A stretch of DNA of 51,148 nt, taken from the NCBI RefSeq assembly GCF_007672725.1, contig NZ_VDTC01000003.1, positions 1-51,148 on the forward strand, in the 5' to 3' direction. The notes below the pieces were generated by a model, which saw only the letters and a program-made list of their open reading frames with translations, was not told the origin of the DNA and did no database searches. The stretch's first letter is position 1. The number at the start of each line of letters is the position of its first letter. Shown one piece after another: positions 27,205 through 35,444 of the stretch. The position numbers were made by a program, and so were the translations under genes. This DNA comes from Corynebacterium aurimucosum ATCC 700975 (GTDB lineage Bacteria > Actinomycetota > Actinomycetes > Mycobacteriales > Mycobacteriaceae).

Positions 27205-27266
27205 CCCCTGGCGCTCACCGGGATCGCTGATTAGCTGCTAGAGCGTTCGGCGGTGATCGCGAAGGG
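27205..27266. repeat. 62-bp palindromic element, copy E
   Basis: Left arm CCCCTGGCGCTCACC (27205-27219), 32-nt centre, right arm GGTGATCGCGAAGGG (27252-27266). Two differences in the left arm and one in the right. Confidence 0.72.
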
Positions 27267-27296
27267 CGGTGGCTGAGGGGGAACTCATGTCCCGCG

Positions 27297-27358
27297 CCCT
27301 TGCCGGCCACCGAGAGCGGAGAACCGGTGCTACATCGTGCGCTGGTGAGCGCGAAGGG
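27297..27358. repeat. 62-bp palindromic element, copy F
   Basis: Left arm CCCTTGCCGGCCACC (27297-27311), 32-nt centre, perfect right arm GGTGAGCGCGAAGGG (27344-27358). It ends 72 bp before the stop of the permease gene. Confidence 0.7.
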
Positions 27359-27430
27359 GGTGGAGCGACAGCGAGGAAGGGGCGCGGTTGCGAGATGGGG
27401 CGCAGAGGCGAGCAGGGCGGCGAGGAGCGG

Positions 27431-28852
27431 CTAGCGGGTTTCGAGTTCCTCTGCGGTAGGTAAGGGCAGCCGGGCTGTAGGGGAGATGCCGCGCGCCTTG
27501 GCATTGATGACGCCGGCGATGGCGAGTACCGCGAACATGGCGGCGGCGGAGAAGAGTTGGATGCGGGCGGAGGCGTCGCTAAGCATGAGCACTGCGATAG
27601 CTGCAAAGAGCGCCAATGCGAACCACGTGAGGTAGGGGTAGGCCCACATGCGCACCGGCAGTGGGTGGATGGCCTCGAGCTGTGGGCGCAGGCGCAACTG
27701 GCTCACTGCAATGAAGACCCACACGATGAGCAGCGAAGCACCAGCGGCGTTCAGCATGAAGGAGAGTAGCCATCCGGTATCCGCATAGTTGAGAACGACC
27801 ATGACTGCGGAGAGCACAACGGACAGCGCAATGGCGGCGGTTGGCACGCCGCGACGATCTGTTGCGGCGAAGAGCTTGGGCGCCTCACCGCGGGAGGCCA
27901 GCGAGTGCATCATGCGGGAGGATGCGTAGATTTGCGCGTTGAACGCGGAGAGTAGCGCGAGCACGATGACCACTTCCATGATGGCCGCAGCACCAGGGAT
28001 TCCAGCCCGGTCCAAGACCATGGTGAACGGAGACTCGGCGGCAGACTGCGCGGAGCCGAGCGAAGAGTAGGGCAGGAGGAAGGTGATGACGAGGACGGAG
28101 CCCAAGTAGAAGACCGAAATGCGAGTAATGGTGGTGCGCACCGCGTTGACGAGGGATTTCTCGGGGTCCTCGGATTCCGCCGCGGCGATGGCGACGACCT
28201 CGATGCCGCCAAAGGCGAAGGCCACGGCGAGCAGGCCGGCGGCCACGCCGCCGAGGCCGTTGGGCATGAAGCCGTCGGCAAGGAAGACGGACGTCCCGAT
28301 GAAGGTGTGGCCAGGAAGCAGCCCGAAGATCAGCAATACGCCGATGATGAGGAAGGCAATGATGACCGCGACCTTGATGAAAGCGAACCAGTACTCGAAC
28401 TCGCCGAACAAGCGCACGCGCAAGAGGTTGATGGTGCCGAAGAGCGCCACGCAGATAGCGGCGGGGATCCACGGCGGGCAGTCGAACCATGCGCCGATGA
28501 AACCAGCAGCGCCCGTAATTTCCGCGCCCAGAACTGCGACCGTGGCGAGCCAATAAATCCAGCCCTGCGTAAAGCCTGCCCAGCGGCCGATGCCGTGCTC
28601 CGCGTATTCGGAAAAGGAGCCGGATGCGGGGATGACCGTGCCCATCTCACCGAGCATCTGCATGACCAAGATGGCAAGGAAACCAGCGATGAGATAAGCC
28701 AAAAGGACCGCGGGACCGGCGGCAGAAATGCCAACACCGGTGCCTAAGAAAAGGCCGGCGCCAATGGTGGAGCCCAGCCCCATCATGGTCAGGTGGCGGA
28801 CCTTCAAGCCGCTGTCGAGTGAGCGAGAGGAGGAATCGTTTTGAGCAGTCAC
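27431..28852 (-). CDS. APC-family amino acid permease, AroP/PheP-like
   Basis: A 12-helix proton-coupled amino acid importer of about 473 residues. Family marks are LTMMGLGSTIGAGLFLGTG in helix 1, LGEMGTVIPASGSFSEYA, and AFAFGGIEVVAIAAAESEDPEKS in helix 6 with its conserved loop. It is a close paralogue of the permease on the other side of dapD (same helix-1 and helix-6 motifs, LSAFNAQIYASSR). The exact substrate cannot be read from the sequence. ATG 28861 overlaps a -10-like box (TACAAT, 28865-28860 on this strand), so the transcript should begin near GTG 28852; that leaderless start is chosen. A 14-bp palindrome overlaps the promoter. Confidence 0.88.
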   Translation of the reverse strand: MTAQNDSSSRSLDSGLKVRHLTMMGLGSTIGAGLFLGTGVGISAAGPAVLLAYLIAGFLAILVMQMLGEMGTVIPASGSFSEYAEHGIGRWAGFTQGWIYWLATVAVLGAEITGAAGFIGAWFDCPPWIPAAICVALFGTINLLRVRLFGEFEYWFAFIKVAVIIAFLIIGVLLIFGLLPGHTFIGTSVFLADGFMPNGLGGVAAGLLAVAFAFGGIEVVAIAAAESEDPEKSLVNAVRTTITRISVFYLGSVLVITFLLPYSSLGSAQSAAESPFTMVLDRAGIPGAAAIMEVVIVLALLSAFNAQIYASSRMMHSLASRGEAPKLFAATDRRGVPTAAIALSVVLSAVMVVLNYADTGWLLSFMLNAAGASLLIVWVFIAVSQLRLRPQLEAIHPLPVRMWAYPYLTWFALALFAAIAVLMLSDASARIQLFSAAAMFAVLAIAGVINAKARGISPTARLPLPTAEELETR

Positions 28853-28863
28853 CTTTAGCATTG

Positions 28864-28877
28864 TAGGCAGCTGCCTA
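28864..28877. promoter_or_regulatory. 14-bp palindrome at the permease promoter
   Basis: TAGGCAGCTGCCTA is a perfect palindrome adjoining the putative -10 box of the permease. This is a good position for a repressor. Which protein binds is unknown. Confidence 0.45.
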
Positions 28878-28948
28878 GGCGTTTGGGCATAAAGGGGCGA
28901 TTAAATAGCGCTTCTGTACAAAGTGGAGGGCTCAATCCCACGATCGCG

Positions 28949-28975
28949 AAAGGCCCCCGCAGAAACGGGGGCCTC
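28949..28975 (-). terminator. Rho-independent terminator of dapD
   Basis: Read on the minus strand, a perfect 9-bp stem (AGGCCCCCG and CGGGGGCCT) with a 6-nt loop is followed by TTTC. It begins about 13 bp after the dapD stop and separates dapD from the permease downstream. Confidence 0.75.
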
Positions 28976-28987
28976 AAACAGCAGCGC

Positions 28988-29959
28988 TTAGTTCTTGTGT
29001 AGGTCCTCGTTGAGGGCCACGGCCTCAGACTTCCAGTCCACGGCCTCGACGGCGCCGGTGACGGAGTTGCGGCGCAGCAGCACGCCGGAGACTCCGGAGA
29101 GCTTGGAGCCCTTTATGGTATCGCCCTCAGACAAACCGAGAGCCTGAGCAATCTTGCCAAAGACCGCAATCTTGGTGCCGGCGGTGACGTAGAGGCCGGC
29201 TTCGACGACGGAGTCGTCGCCAAGCGAAATGCCCACACCCGAGTTCGCACCGAGCAGGCAGCGCTCGCCGATGGAGATGACCTCCTTGCCGCCGCCGGAG
29301 AGGGTGCCCATGATGGAGGCGCCGCCGCCGATATCGGAACCATCGCCCACGACGACACCCGCGGAGATGCGGCCCTCGACCATGGAGGCGCCCAGGGTGC
29401 CGGCGTTGAAGTTAACGAAGCCCTCGTGCATCACGGTCGTGCCCTCGGCGAGGTGGGCACCCAGGCGTACTCGGTCGGCATCGCCAATGCGCACGCCGGA
29501 CGGGACGACGTAGTCCACCATGCGCGGGAACTTATCCACGGAATAGACCACGACCGGGCCGCGGGAAGCGAGGCGGCCGCGGACCATCTGGAAATCGGCA
29601 ACCGCGCAGGGGCCGTAGTTGGTCCACACCACGTTGGCCAGCTTGCCGAAGATCCCGTCCACGTTCAGGCCGTGAGGCTTGACTGCGCGGTGAGAGAGCA
29701 GGTGCAGGCGCAGGTAAGCGTCGTAGGTATCGGCGGGCGCCTCGTCAAGGTCCGCAATCTTAGTCTCCACGGCGATGCGGGCGACGCCGCGCTCCTCATC
29801 GGGGCCAACCAGGTCAGCGAACTGCTGCGGAACCTCCTCCAAGCGCTCGGTGCCGCTGGCGTCTACAGAAATATCGGTGTGAACTGCCGGGAACCAAACG
29901 TCCAGGACGGTGCCGTCGTGGGTAATGGTTGCCAGGCCGCGTGCGGATGCTGAAGTCAT
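28988..29959 (-). CDS. dapD: Tetrahydrodipicolinate N-succinyltransferase
   Basis: Transfers succinyl from succinyl-CoA to tetrahydrodipicolinate in lysine and meso-DAP synthesis. The 323-residue protein is the actinobacterial form: an N-terminal domain (about 1-150), then a left-handed beta-helix of hexapeptide repeats ([27 protein letters not shown] onward, with [19 protein letters not shown]), and a C-terminal segment. The start codon ATG 29959 follows a -10-like TAGGGT (29973-29968) by 8 nt, so the mRNA is probably leaderless. It lies between two AroP-like permeases, a grouping partly known from C. glutamicum. Confidence 0.94.
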   Translation of the reverse strand: MTSASARGLATITHDGTVLDVWFPAVHTDISVDASGTERLEEVPQQFADLVGPDEERGVARIAVETKIADLDEAPADTYDAYLRLHLLSHRAVKPHGLNVDGIFGKLANVVWTNYGPCAVADFQMVRGRLASRGPVVVYSVDKFPRMVDYVVPSGVRIGDADRVRLGAHLAEGTTVMHEGFVNFNAGTLGASMVEGRISAGVVVGDGSDIGGGASIMGTLSGGGKEVISIGERCLLGANSGVGISLGDDSVVEAGLYVTAGTKIAVFGKIAQALGLSEGDTIKGSKLSGVSGVLLRRNSVTGAVEAVDWKSEAVALNEDLHKN

Positions 29960-29977
29960 AGGCTCACACCCTAGCAG

Positions 29978-31336
29978 CTACGCCTCTGTCGTGCGCCGTG
30001 AGTTACCCGGTAGTAGGTGAAAGATCACAACCAGGGCCACGGTCAGGATGAGGACGGCGAGGACTTGGTTGCGGGCGGAGGCGTCGAAAAGCATAAGAAT
30101 TGTGAGGCCGACCAGCGCTAGGGCGGTGAGCCACGGCAGCCACGGGAAGCCCGGGACGCGCAGCGTGGTGAGCTCGCCGTTGGCCTGCATCTGTGGGTGC
30201 AGCTTGATATAGGAGGCCACGATGAAACACCAGATGACCAGCAGGCAGCCGCCAACCGCGTTGAAGAGGAAGGCCAACAATCCCGGCGGGTTCCAGTACT
30301 GCAGCACCACCGATGCAAAGGCGAAGATGATGGAGAGCACCACCGCAAAAATGGGGGAACCGGAGGTGTTCGTCCGAAGGAAGATGTGGTGCGCGCTATG
30401 GTCCTTCGCCATGTCATAGACCAGACGGGAGGTGGCGTAGATCTGTGCGTTGAAGGCAGAGAGCAGCGCTAGGGCGATGATGGCTTCCATGAATCCCGCA
30501 GCGAAGGGGATTTTCGCGGCGGCGAGGACCAGCGTGAAGGGCGAGTCCGCGGCGACGTCGGCGTCCTGGATGGAGCTGAAAGGCAATGCCAGCGTGATAA
30601 CCAGGATGGAACCGATGTAGAAGACCATGATGCGCACGATGATGGCGCGCACCGCAGTGGCGACGTTGTGCGCTGGATCCTCGGACTCGGCGGCGGCAAT
30701 GGTGACCAGCTCGATGCCACCGAAAGCGAAAGCCACGGCGAGTAGGCCGGCAGCAAAACCGGGGCCGCCGTTGGGCAGGAAGTTCTCTGTGAAGTTATGA
30801 CCTGCCAAGGAGAGGTCCATTCCGGGCAGGATTCCCAGCGCCATGAGCACACCGACTCCGAGGAAGGCCACAATCGTGGCTACCTTGATGATGGCGAACC
30901 AGAACTCGAATTCGCCGAAGCCGCCCACGGCGGCAAAGTTGACCACGGCGAAGAACACCACAGCCACCAAAGCCGGTATCCACGGATCGACCCCGAACCA
31001 ATTCGAGATAATGGCCGCAGCACCGGTAATCTCCGCGCCCATCACCATGACCAGCATGAACCAGTAAATCCAGCCCAGAGTGAACCGCGCCCACGGCCCA
31101 AAAGCCTGTCCTGCATAAGTGGAGAACGCGCCCAGCGAAGGGCGTGCGGCGGCCATCTCTCCGAGCATCCACATCACCAAGGCGATGAGCGCGCCGGCCA
31201 CCGCGTAGGAGATGAGAACGGAGGTGCCGGACACCTGAATGCCTAGGCCCACGCCCAGGAAGAGCCCCGCACCCACCGCGGATCCGAGACCCATCATGGT
31301 GAGGTGGCGGGTTTTAAGTTGCGTGGCCGCTGCCAT
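29978..31336 (-). CDS. aroP: Aromatic amino acid permease, AroP-like
   Basis: A 452-residue APC-family permease with twelve membrane segments. It has the helix-1 motif LTMMGLGSAVGAGLFLGVG, LGEMAAARPSLGAFSTYA, and AFAFGGIELVTIAAAESEDPAHN. In C. glutamicum the aromatic amino acid transporter aroP lies next to dapE, which is divergent here; that is the basis for the symbol. The tail motif LMLFDASARNQVLAV matches the paralogue's LMLSDASARIQLFSA. ATG 31336 is chosen because AAGGTGAT lies 7 nt before it. A longer frame upstream lacks a ribosome site and would run into the dapE promoter. dapD starts 19 bp after its stop (measured along the chromosome) on the same strand. Confidence 0.85.
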   Translation of the reverse strand: MAAATQLKTRHLTMMGLGSAVGAGLFLGVGLGIQVSGTSVLISYAVAGALIALVMWMLGEMAAARPSLGAFSTYAGQAFGPWARFTLGWIYWFMLVMVMGAEITGAAAIISNWFGVDPWIPALVAVVFFAVVNFAAVGGFGEFEFWFAIIKVATIVAFLGVGVLMALGILPGMDLSLAGHNFTENFLPNGGPGFAAGLLAVAFAFGGIELVTIAAAESEDPAHNVATAVRAIIVRIMVFYIGSILVITLALPFSSIQDADVAADSPFTLVLAAAKIPFAAGFMEAIIALALLSAFNAQIYATSRLVYDMAKDHSAHHIFLRTNTSGSPIFAVVLSIIFAFASVVLQYWNPPGLLAFLFNAVGGCLLVIWCFIVASYIKLHPQMQANGELTTLRVPGFPWLPWLTALALVGLTILMLFDASARNQVLAVLILTVALVVIFHLLPGNSRRTTEA

Positions 31337-31427
31337 AGGGTGATCACCTTCAACGCTATTGATTGTTTGTAATGGGAAGTACTTTACGCAATGCGCTGAG
31401 CATCCGGGGGCGCTAGCATGGCGGGTT

Positions 31428-32516
31428 GTGACTTTAAATCTCTTCTCCGATCCCATCGAGCTCACTAAGGCCCTGGTGGATATCCCGAGCCCTTCCCATC
31501 ACGAAGAGGCGATCGCCGACGCCGTCGAGGAGGCCCTGCGCGATCTGGACCAGGACACGGTGGAGGTGCAACGCTATGGCAACACCGTGTGTGCCCGGAC
31601 GAACCGGGGTTTTGAAAGCCGCGTGGTCCTAGCCGGCCACATCGATACCGTTCCTCTGGCCGATAACGTCCCCCACACCATGTCGGAGGACGGGGAGATC
31701 ATGTATGGCTGCGGCACCGTGGACATGAAGTCGGGCATGGCCGTCTACCTCAACGCTTTTGCGCAGCTATATAACTCCGACGAGCTGAAGCACGATCTCA
31801 CCGTCATCGCCTACGAGGGCGAGGAGGTTGCCACCGAGTTCAACGGCTTGGGCCACCTGCAAAAGGATCACCCGGAATGGCTGAAGGGGGACCTCGCTCT
31901 GCTGGGGGAGCCTTCCGGCGCCATGATCGAGGCCGGCTGCCAGGGCACCATTCGCGTGCGCGTTACCGCCCACGGCACCCGCGCGCACTCGGCCCGCGCC
32001 TGGCTGGGCTCCAACGCCGCCCACACCTTGGTGCCGGTGATGCTCAACGTGGCCAATTACCAGCCGCGCGACGTGGAGATTGACGGCTGCACCTACAAGG
32101 AGGGCCTCAACATCGTCCACCTCGAATCCGGCGTGGCCACCAACACCATCCCGGATGAGGCCTGGATGTTCGTCAACTTCCGCTTCGCCCCGGACCGCAG
32201 CTCCGAGGAGGCGATGGCGCACCTGATGGAGGTCCTCGGCGAACACGAGAACATCACCGTGGAGGTCGATGACATCGCCGGCGCCGCCCTGCCCGGCCTG
32301 GGCCAGCCGGCGGCACGCGCGCTTGTCGACGCCGTCGGCGGCAACGTCCGCGCCAAGTATGGTTGGACCGACGTGGCCCGCTTCTCCGAGATGGGGACCC
32401 CAGCCGTCAACTTCGGCGCTGGTGACCCGGGCTTTGCCCACAAGAAGGACGAGCAAGTGCCCGTCACCCAGATCACCGAAGTCTCGACCGCACTCTTGAA
32501 CTACCTGAAGGGATAA
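31428..32516 (+). CDS. dapE: Succinyl-diaminopimelate desuccinylase
   Basis: Zinc peptidase of the M20 family that releases succinate from N-succinyl-LL-DAP. In the 362-residue protein VVLAGHIDTVPLADN carries the first metal His and the adjacent catalytic Asp, YGCGTVDMKSGMAV the bridging Asp, and YEGEEVATEFNGLGHL the catalytic Glu pair. A dimerisation domain follows (GCQGTIRVRVTAHGTRAHSAR). GTG 31428 is preferred: TAGCAT (31414-31419) stands 8 nt before it as a -10 box, giving a leaderless mRNA. The longer frame from ATG 31359 lacks a ribosome site. The LOG gene follows 7 nt downstream. Confidence 0.92.
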   Translation: MTLNLFSDPIELTKALVDIPSPSHHEEAIADAVEEALRDLDQDTVEVQRYGNTVCARTNRGFESRVVLAGHIDTVPLADNVPHTMSEDGEIMYGCGTVDMKSGMAVYLNAFAQLYNSDELKHDLTVIAYEGEEVATEFNGLGHLQKDHPEWLKGDLALLGEPSGAMIEAGCQGTIRVRVTAHGTRAHSARAWLGSNAAHTLVPVMLNVANYQPRDVEIDGCTYKEGLNIVHLESGVATNTIPDEAWMFVNFRFAPDRSSEEAMAHLMEVLGEHENITVEVDDIAGAALPGLGQPAARALVDAVGGNVRAKYGWTDVARFSEMGTPAVNFGAGDPGFAHKKDEQVPVTQITEVSTALLNYLKG

Positions 32517-32523
32517 GACCACC

Positions 32524-33294
32524 ATGACGCCTGAGCAACTGCGCACTCTGCGCGGACCACTTCTCGTGCGTACTGCTGGAGAGCAGTCCTCCACCTTTGA
32601 CCAGCGCCTGCTGCAGTCCGGCGCGGATCACGAATGGCAGCACGCCGATCCCTGGCGCGTCCTGCGCATCCAAGGCGAGTTCGTGGATGGTTTCGACGCC
32701 CTGGCCAAGCTGCCCAAGGCGGTGACCGTCTTCGGTTCCGCTCGCACCCCGGAGGAGGATCCGAACTACCAGCTAGGTGTGGCCTTGGGGCGCCGCCTCG
32801 TGGAGGCTAAGTATGCCGTCATCACCGGCGGTGGCCCCGGCATCATGGAGGCGGCCAACCGCGGCGCGCACGAGGCCGGAGGGTTGTCTGTGGGCTTGGG
32901 CATCGAGCTTCCGCACGAGCAGGGCCTGAACTCCTACGTGGATCTGGGGCTTAACTTCCGCTATTTCTTCGCCCGCAAGACCATGTTCCTCAAGTACTCC
33001 CAGGCCTTCATCTGTCTTCCCGGCGGCATGGGCACCATGGATGAATTCTTCGAGGTCATGTGCATGGTCCAAACTGGCAAGGTGACCAACTATCCCATCG
33101 TGCTCATGGGTACTGAATACTGGTCCGGACTGGTGGAGTGGATGAAGAAGACCCTGGCCGAGGGCGGGTTCATCAGCGCCGAGGACCTCGATCTCTTCCT
33201 GGTTACCGACGATATCGATGAAGCCGTCGCCCACATCCTGGCCGCGCACAAGGTCATGTCGGACAAGCGCCTGCGGGAGCAGGAGAGCAAGTGA
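32524..33294 (+). CDS. LOG family protein (TIGR00730)
   Basis: A 256-residue Rossmann-fold protein with the family motifs ITGGGPGIMEAANRGAHEAGG and PGGMGTMDEFFEV. These motifs define LOG proteins, nucleoside 5'-monophosphate phosphoribohydrolases known for cytokinin release in plants and in M. tuberculosis (Rv1205). In corynebacteria a role in nucleotide clean-up is more likely, though cytokinin-like products are possible. The start ATG is 7 nt after dapE, and the last 4 bp overlap folP2. Confidence 0.88.
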   Translation: MTPEQLRTLRGPLLVRTAGEQSSTFDQRLLQSGADHEWQHADPWRVLRIQGEFVDGFDALAKLPKAVTVFGSARTPEEDPNYQLGVALGRRLVEAKYAVITGGGPGIMEAANRGAHEAGGLSVGLGIELPHEQGLNSYVDLGLNFRYFFARKTMFLKYSQAFICLPGGMGTMDEFFEVMCMVQTGKVTNYPIVLMGTEYWSGLVEWMKKTLAEGGFISAEDLDLFLVTDDIDEAVAHILAAHKVMSDKRLREQESK

Positions 33295-34133
33295 CCCAAG
33301 CGCACAACCTCGCGCGGGTCATGGCGATTGTGAACCGCACCCCAGACTCCTTCTACGACAAGGGCGCCACCTTCGAGCTCGACCCAGCAATCCAGCGCGC
33401 GGAGCAAGCGCTTGACGACGGCGCCTCCATCATCGACATCGGAGGCGTCAAGGCCGGCCCGGGTCAGCATGTCGACGCCGCCGAGGAAATCGAGCGCGTC
33501 GTGCCCACCATCGCGGAGCTGCACCGCCGCCGCCCAGAGGCGCTGATCTCCGTGGACACGTGGCGCGCTGAGGTAGCAGATGCCGCGATCGCTGCGGGTG
33601 CCGGTCTGGTCAATGACACGTGGGCCGGCTGGGACCCAGAGCTCATCGAGGTGGCTGGCCACCACAAGGTAGGCTACGTGTGCTCGCACACCGGTGGCGT
33701 CACCCCGCGCACCCGCCCGCACCGCGTGCACTTCGATGACGTTGTTGCCGATGTCATCAGCGAGACCACGCGGCTAGCCGAGCGAGCGGCCGACCTCGGT
33801 TGCCCGGAGGAGCTGACGTTTATCGACCCTACGCACGACTTCGGCAAAAACACCTTCCACGGCTTGGAGCTGCTGCGGCGCATCGACGAGATCGTGGCGA
33901 CCGGCTGGCCGGTGCTCATGGCATTGTCGAACAAGGACTTTGTGGGGGAGACCCTCGACCGCGCCGTGGACCAGCGCGTCGCAGGCACGCTGGCAGCGAC
34001 GGCATGGTCGGCGGCACGGGGCGTGGCGGCCTTTCGCGTCCATGAGGTGGCCCCGACTCTCGACGTCATCCGCATGACCGCCGCCATCCAGGGCCAGATG
34101 GCTCCCTTGGCCACGACGCGGGGGCTAGCCTAA
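33291..34133 (+). CDS. folP2: Dihydropteroate synthase paralogue
   Basis: A 280-residue TIM-barrel protein of the dihydropteroate synthase family: VMAIVNRTPDSFYDKG near the N-terminus, IIDIGGVKAGPG, ISVDTWRAEVA, and FIDPTHDFGKNTFHGLELLRR. The canonical DHPS sequence DVGGESTRPGA is replaced by DIGGVKAGPGQ, lacking the Ser-Thr-Arg of the active loop, so ordinary folate activity is doubtful. Mycobacterial FolP2 in the same place next to gpgS is likewise considered not to be the working DHPS. The GTG start lies within the LOG stop (GTGA). gpgS follows after 3 nt. Confidence 0.88.
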   Translation: MTQAHNLARVMAIVNRTPDSFYDKGATFELDPAIQRAEQALDDGASIIDIGGVKAGPGQHVDAAEEIERVVPTIAELHRRRPEALISVDTWRAEVADAAIAAGAGLVNDTWAGWDPELIEVAGHHKVGYVCSHTGGVTPRTRPHRVHFDDVVADVISETTRLAERAADLGCPEELTFIDPTHDFGKNTFHGLELLRRIDEIVATGWPVLMALSNKDFVGETLDRAVDQRVAGTLAATAWSAARGVAAFRVHEVAPTLDVIRMTAAIQGQMAPLATTRGLA

Positions 34134-34136
34134 GCC

Positions 34137-34874
34137 ATGACCGACAGCGTTTCTGTGGTTATCCCTGCGCTCAATGAGGAGCGTACAGTCGCGCACGTGG
34201 TGCGTGCTTGCCTGGCGGATGAACCTCAAGAGGTCATCGTTATTGATGCGGACTCGAGCGATGAAACTGCGGCTGAGGCACAGGCGGCAGGGGCTCAGGT
34301 GCTCAATTGGCGGGAGATCCTGCCTGAGAAGCCCCGACCAGGCAAGGGTGAGTCCCTCTGGCGCGGCGTGGCGGCAGCTGAGGGCGACATCGTTGTCTTC
34401 ATCGATGCGGACCTGGAATCCGCCGCGCCCGGAATGGTTTCCGCGCTCACAGAGCCTTTCATCGATCCGCACATCCAGATGGTTAAGGCGCGTTACCAGC
34501 GCAGCTTTCAAGGAAAGCCCACGGGTGGCGGGCGCGTGACCGAGCTGACCGCCAAGCCGCTTTTGCGACAGTTCTTCCCAGAGCTCGCATACATTGACCA
34601 ACCACTCGGCGGCGAATACTCCTTAAGACGCGCGGCCGCCATGGAGCTGCCGTTCGTGGAAGGGTACGGGGTGGAAGCGGGGCTGCTGATAGACGTCGCC
34701 AAGCGCTATGGCCCCTATGCCCTCGCCGAGGTTGACCTGGGCACCCGCACCCACCGTAACCGACCATTGGAGGAGCTGGCCCCGATGGCCGATGTGGTTG
34801 CGCGCACCATCCTGTCCCGTGCTGGCGTGGTTGGGCCTGTTGCCCAAAGGCCACCATTGCTGGGTAGGATTTAG
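34137..34874 (+). CDS. gpgS: Glucosyl-3-phosphoglycerate synthase
   Basis: GT81 glycosyltransferase joining glucose from a nucleotide sugar to 3-phosphoglycerate, the first step toward glucosylglycerate and methylglucose lipopolysaccharide. The GT-A fold has VVIPALNEERTVAHVV, a DAD metal motif at D90-A-D92 (VVFIDADLES), and QPLGGEYSLRRAA. At 245 residues it is shorter than the ~324 of the mycobacterial enzyme. It sits between folP2 and the DivIVA-like gene as in mycobacteria, so the assignment rests on both motif and synteny. Confidence 0.88.
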   Translation: MTDSVSVVIPALNEERTVAHVVRACLADEPQEVIVIDADSSDETAAEAQAAGAQVLNWREILPEKPRPGKGESLWRGVAAAEGDIVVFIDADLESAAPGMVSALTEPFIDPHIQMVKARYQRSFQGKPTGGGRVTELTAKPLLRQFFPELAYIDQPLGGEYSLRRAAAMELPFVEGYGVEAGLLIDVAKRYGPYALAEVDLGTRTHRNRPLEELAPMADVVARTILSRAGVVGPVAQRPPLLGRI

Positions 34875-34877
34875 CGC

Positions 34878-35177
34878 ATGATGTCCTGGATTCTTCTTAT
34901 CGTTGTGCTCATTGCCCTCATCATCATCGGCACGTGGGCGTGGGGAAGCTTCGTGGGCCGGGGGCCTGTCATGGGCGCTCCCGACAACGCCGTGGATACC
35001 GATCGGGAGAATCTTCGGGCCCTCGAGGAGGGGCGCTTCGATGACCTGCGCTTTGACGTGGTTGCGCGCGGCTACCGCCAGGACCAAGTGGATGCCCTGT
35101 TGGCGGCAGTGGAGCGCCGTTCGGGCGCTAAGGCGGCGTCATCGGGCGAACCTTCAGAACCTTCGGTTCAGGCCTAG
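34878..35177 (+). CDS. Membrane-anchored DivIVA-domain protein
   Basis: A 99-residue protein with one N-terminal membrane segment (about 4-24), a short linker, then the DivIVA-like motif LRFDVVARGYRQDQVDALLAAVE (about 58-80) and a Ser/Glu tail. The family (Rv1209 in mycobacteria) has no known job; its DivIVA-like part suggests recruitment to curved membrane or the division site. It lies 3 nt after gpgS and probably ends that transcript. Confidence 0.8.
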   Translation: MMSWILLIVVLIALIIIGTWAWGSFVGRGPVMGAPDNAVDTDRENLRALEEGRFDDLRFDVVARGYRQDQVDALLAAVERRSGAKAASSGEPSEPSVQA

Positions 35178-35223
35178 GCCGAGCCCACAACGATGAGTCT
35201 GCCGCCGGCGGCCGAAAAAGAGC

Positions 35224-35229
35224 TAGACT
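35224..35229 (+). promoter_or_regulatory. Putative -10 box of the DUF3117 gene
   Basis: TAGACT matches the TANANT consensus. The start codon at 35267 leaves a leader of about 32 nt containing GAAGGAG (35253-35259). Confidence 0.35.
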
Positions 35230-35266
35230 AGAAGGACGTACAAAATACAGTCGAAGGAGACTCAAT

Positions 35267-35434
35267 ATGGCAGCGATGAAGCCCCGTACCACTGGTGGAG
35301 AGATGGAAGCGGTAGAGGAGTCCCGCAAGATCGTCATGCGCATTCCTTCTGACGGGGGTGGGCGCATTGTTATTGAGCTCAGCAAAGAAGAAGCAGCGGA
35401 GTTGGGTTCCCTCCTCGTAGCAGTTTCTAGCTAG
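35267..35434 (+). CDS. DUF3117 small protein
   Basis: A 55-residue acidic protein (opening MAAMKPRTTGGEMEAVEE, with IVMRIPSDGGGRIVIEL and KEEAAELGSLL). This matches DUF3117, one of the most conserved small proteins of actinobacteria (Rv1211), with no known function. It has a strong ribosome site GAAGGAG 7 nt before ATG. A methyltransferase-like gene follows 10 nt later. Confidence 0.92.
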   Translation: MAAMKPRTTGGEMEAVEESRKIVMRIPSDGGGRIVIELSKEEAAELGSLLVAVSS

Positions 35435-35444
35435 TCTAGGGAGC

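Larger units (their letters stand above)
26859..27430. other. Intergenic region with repeat cluster and a DnaA box
   Basis: A 572-bp stretch without a convincing gene. It contains one perfect DnaA 9-mer (26902-26910) and three 62-bp palindromic elements (copies D, E, F). No promoter for the genes on either side is obvious within it. Confidence 0.6.

Noticed and set aside
35201..35212. GCCGCCGGCGGC palindrome as terminator of the gpgS unit
   Set aside because: A 12-bp palindrome without loop or T-run; common by chance in GC-rich DNA.
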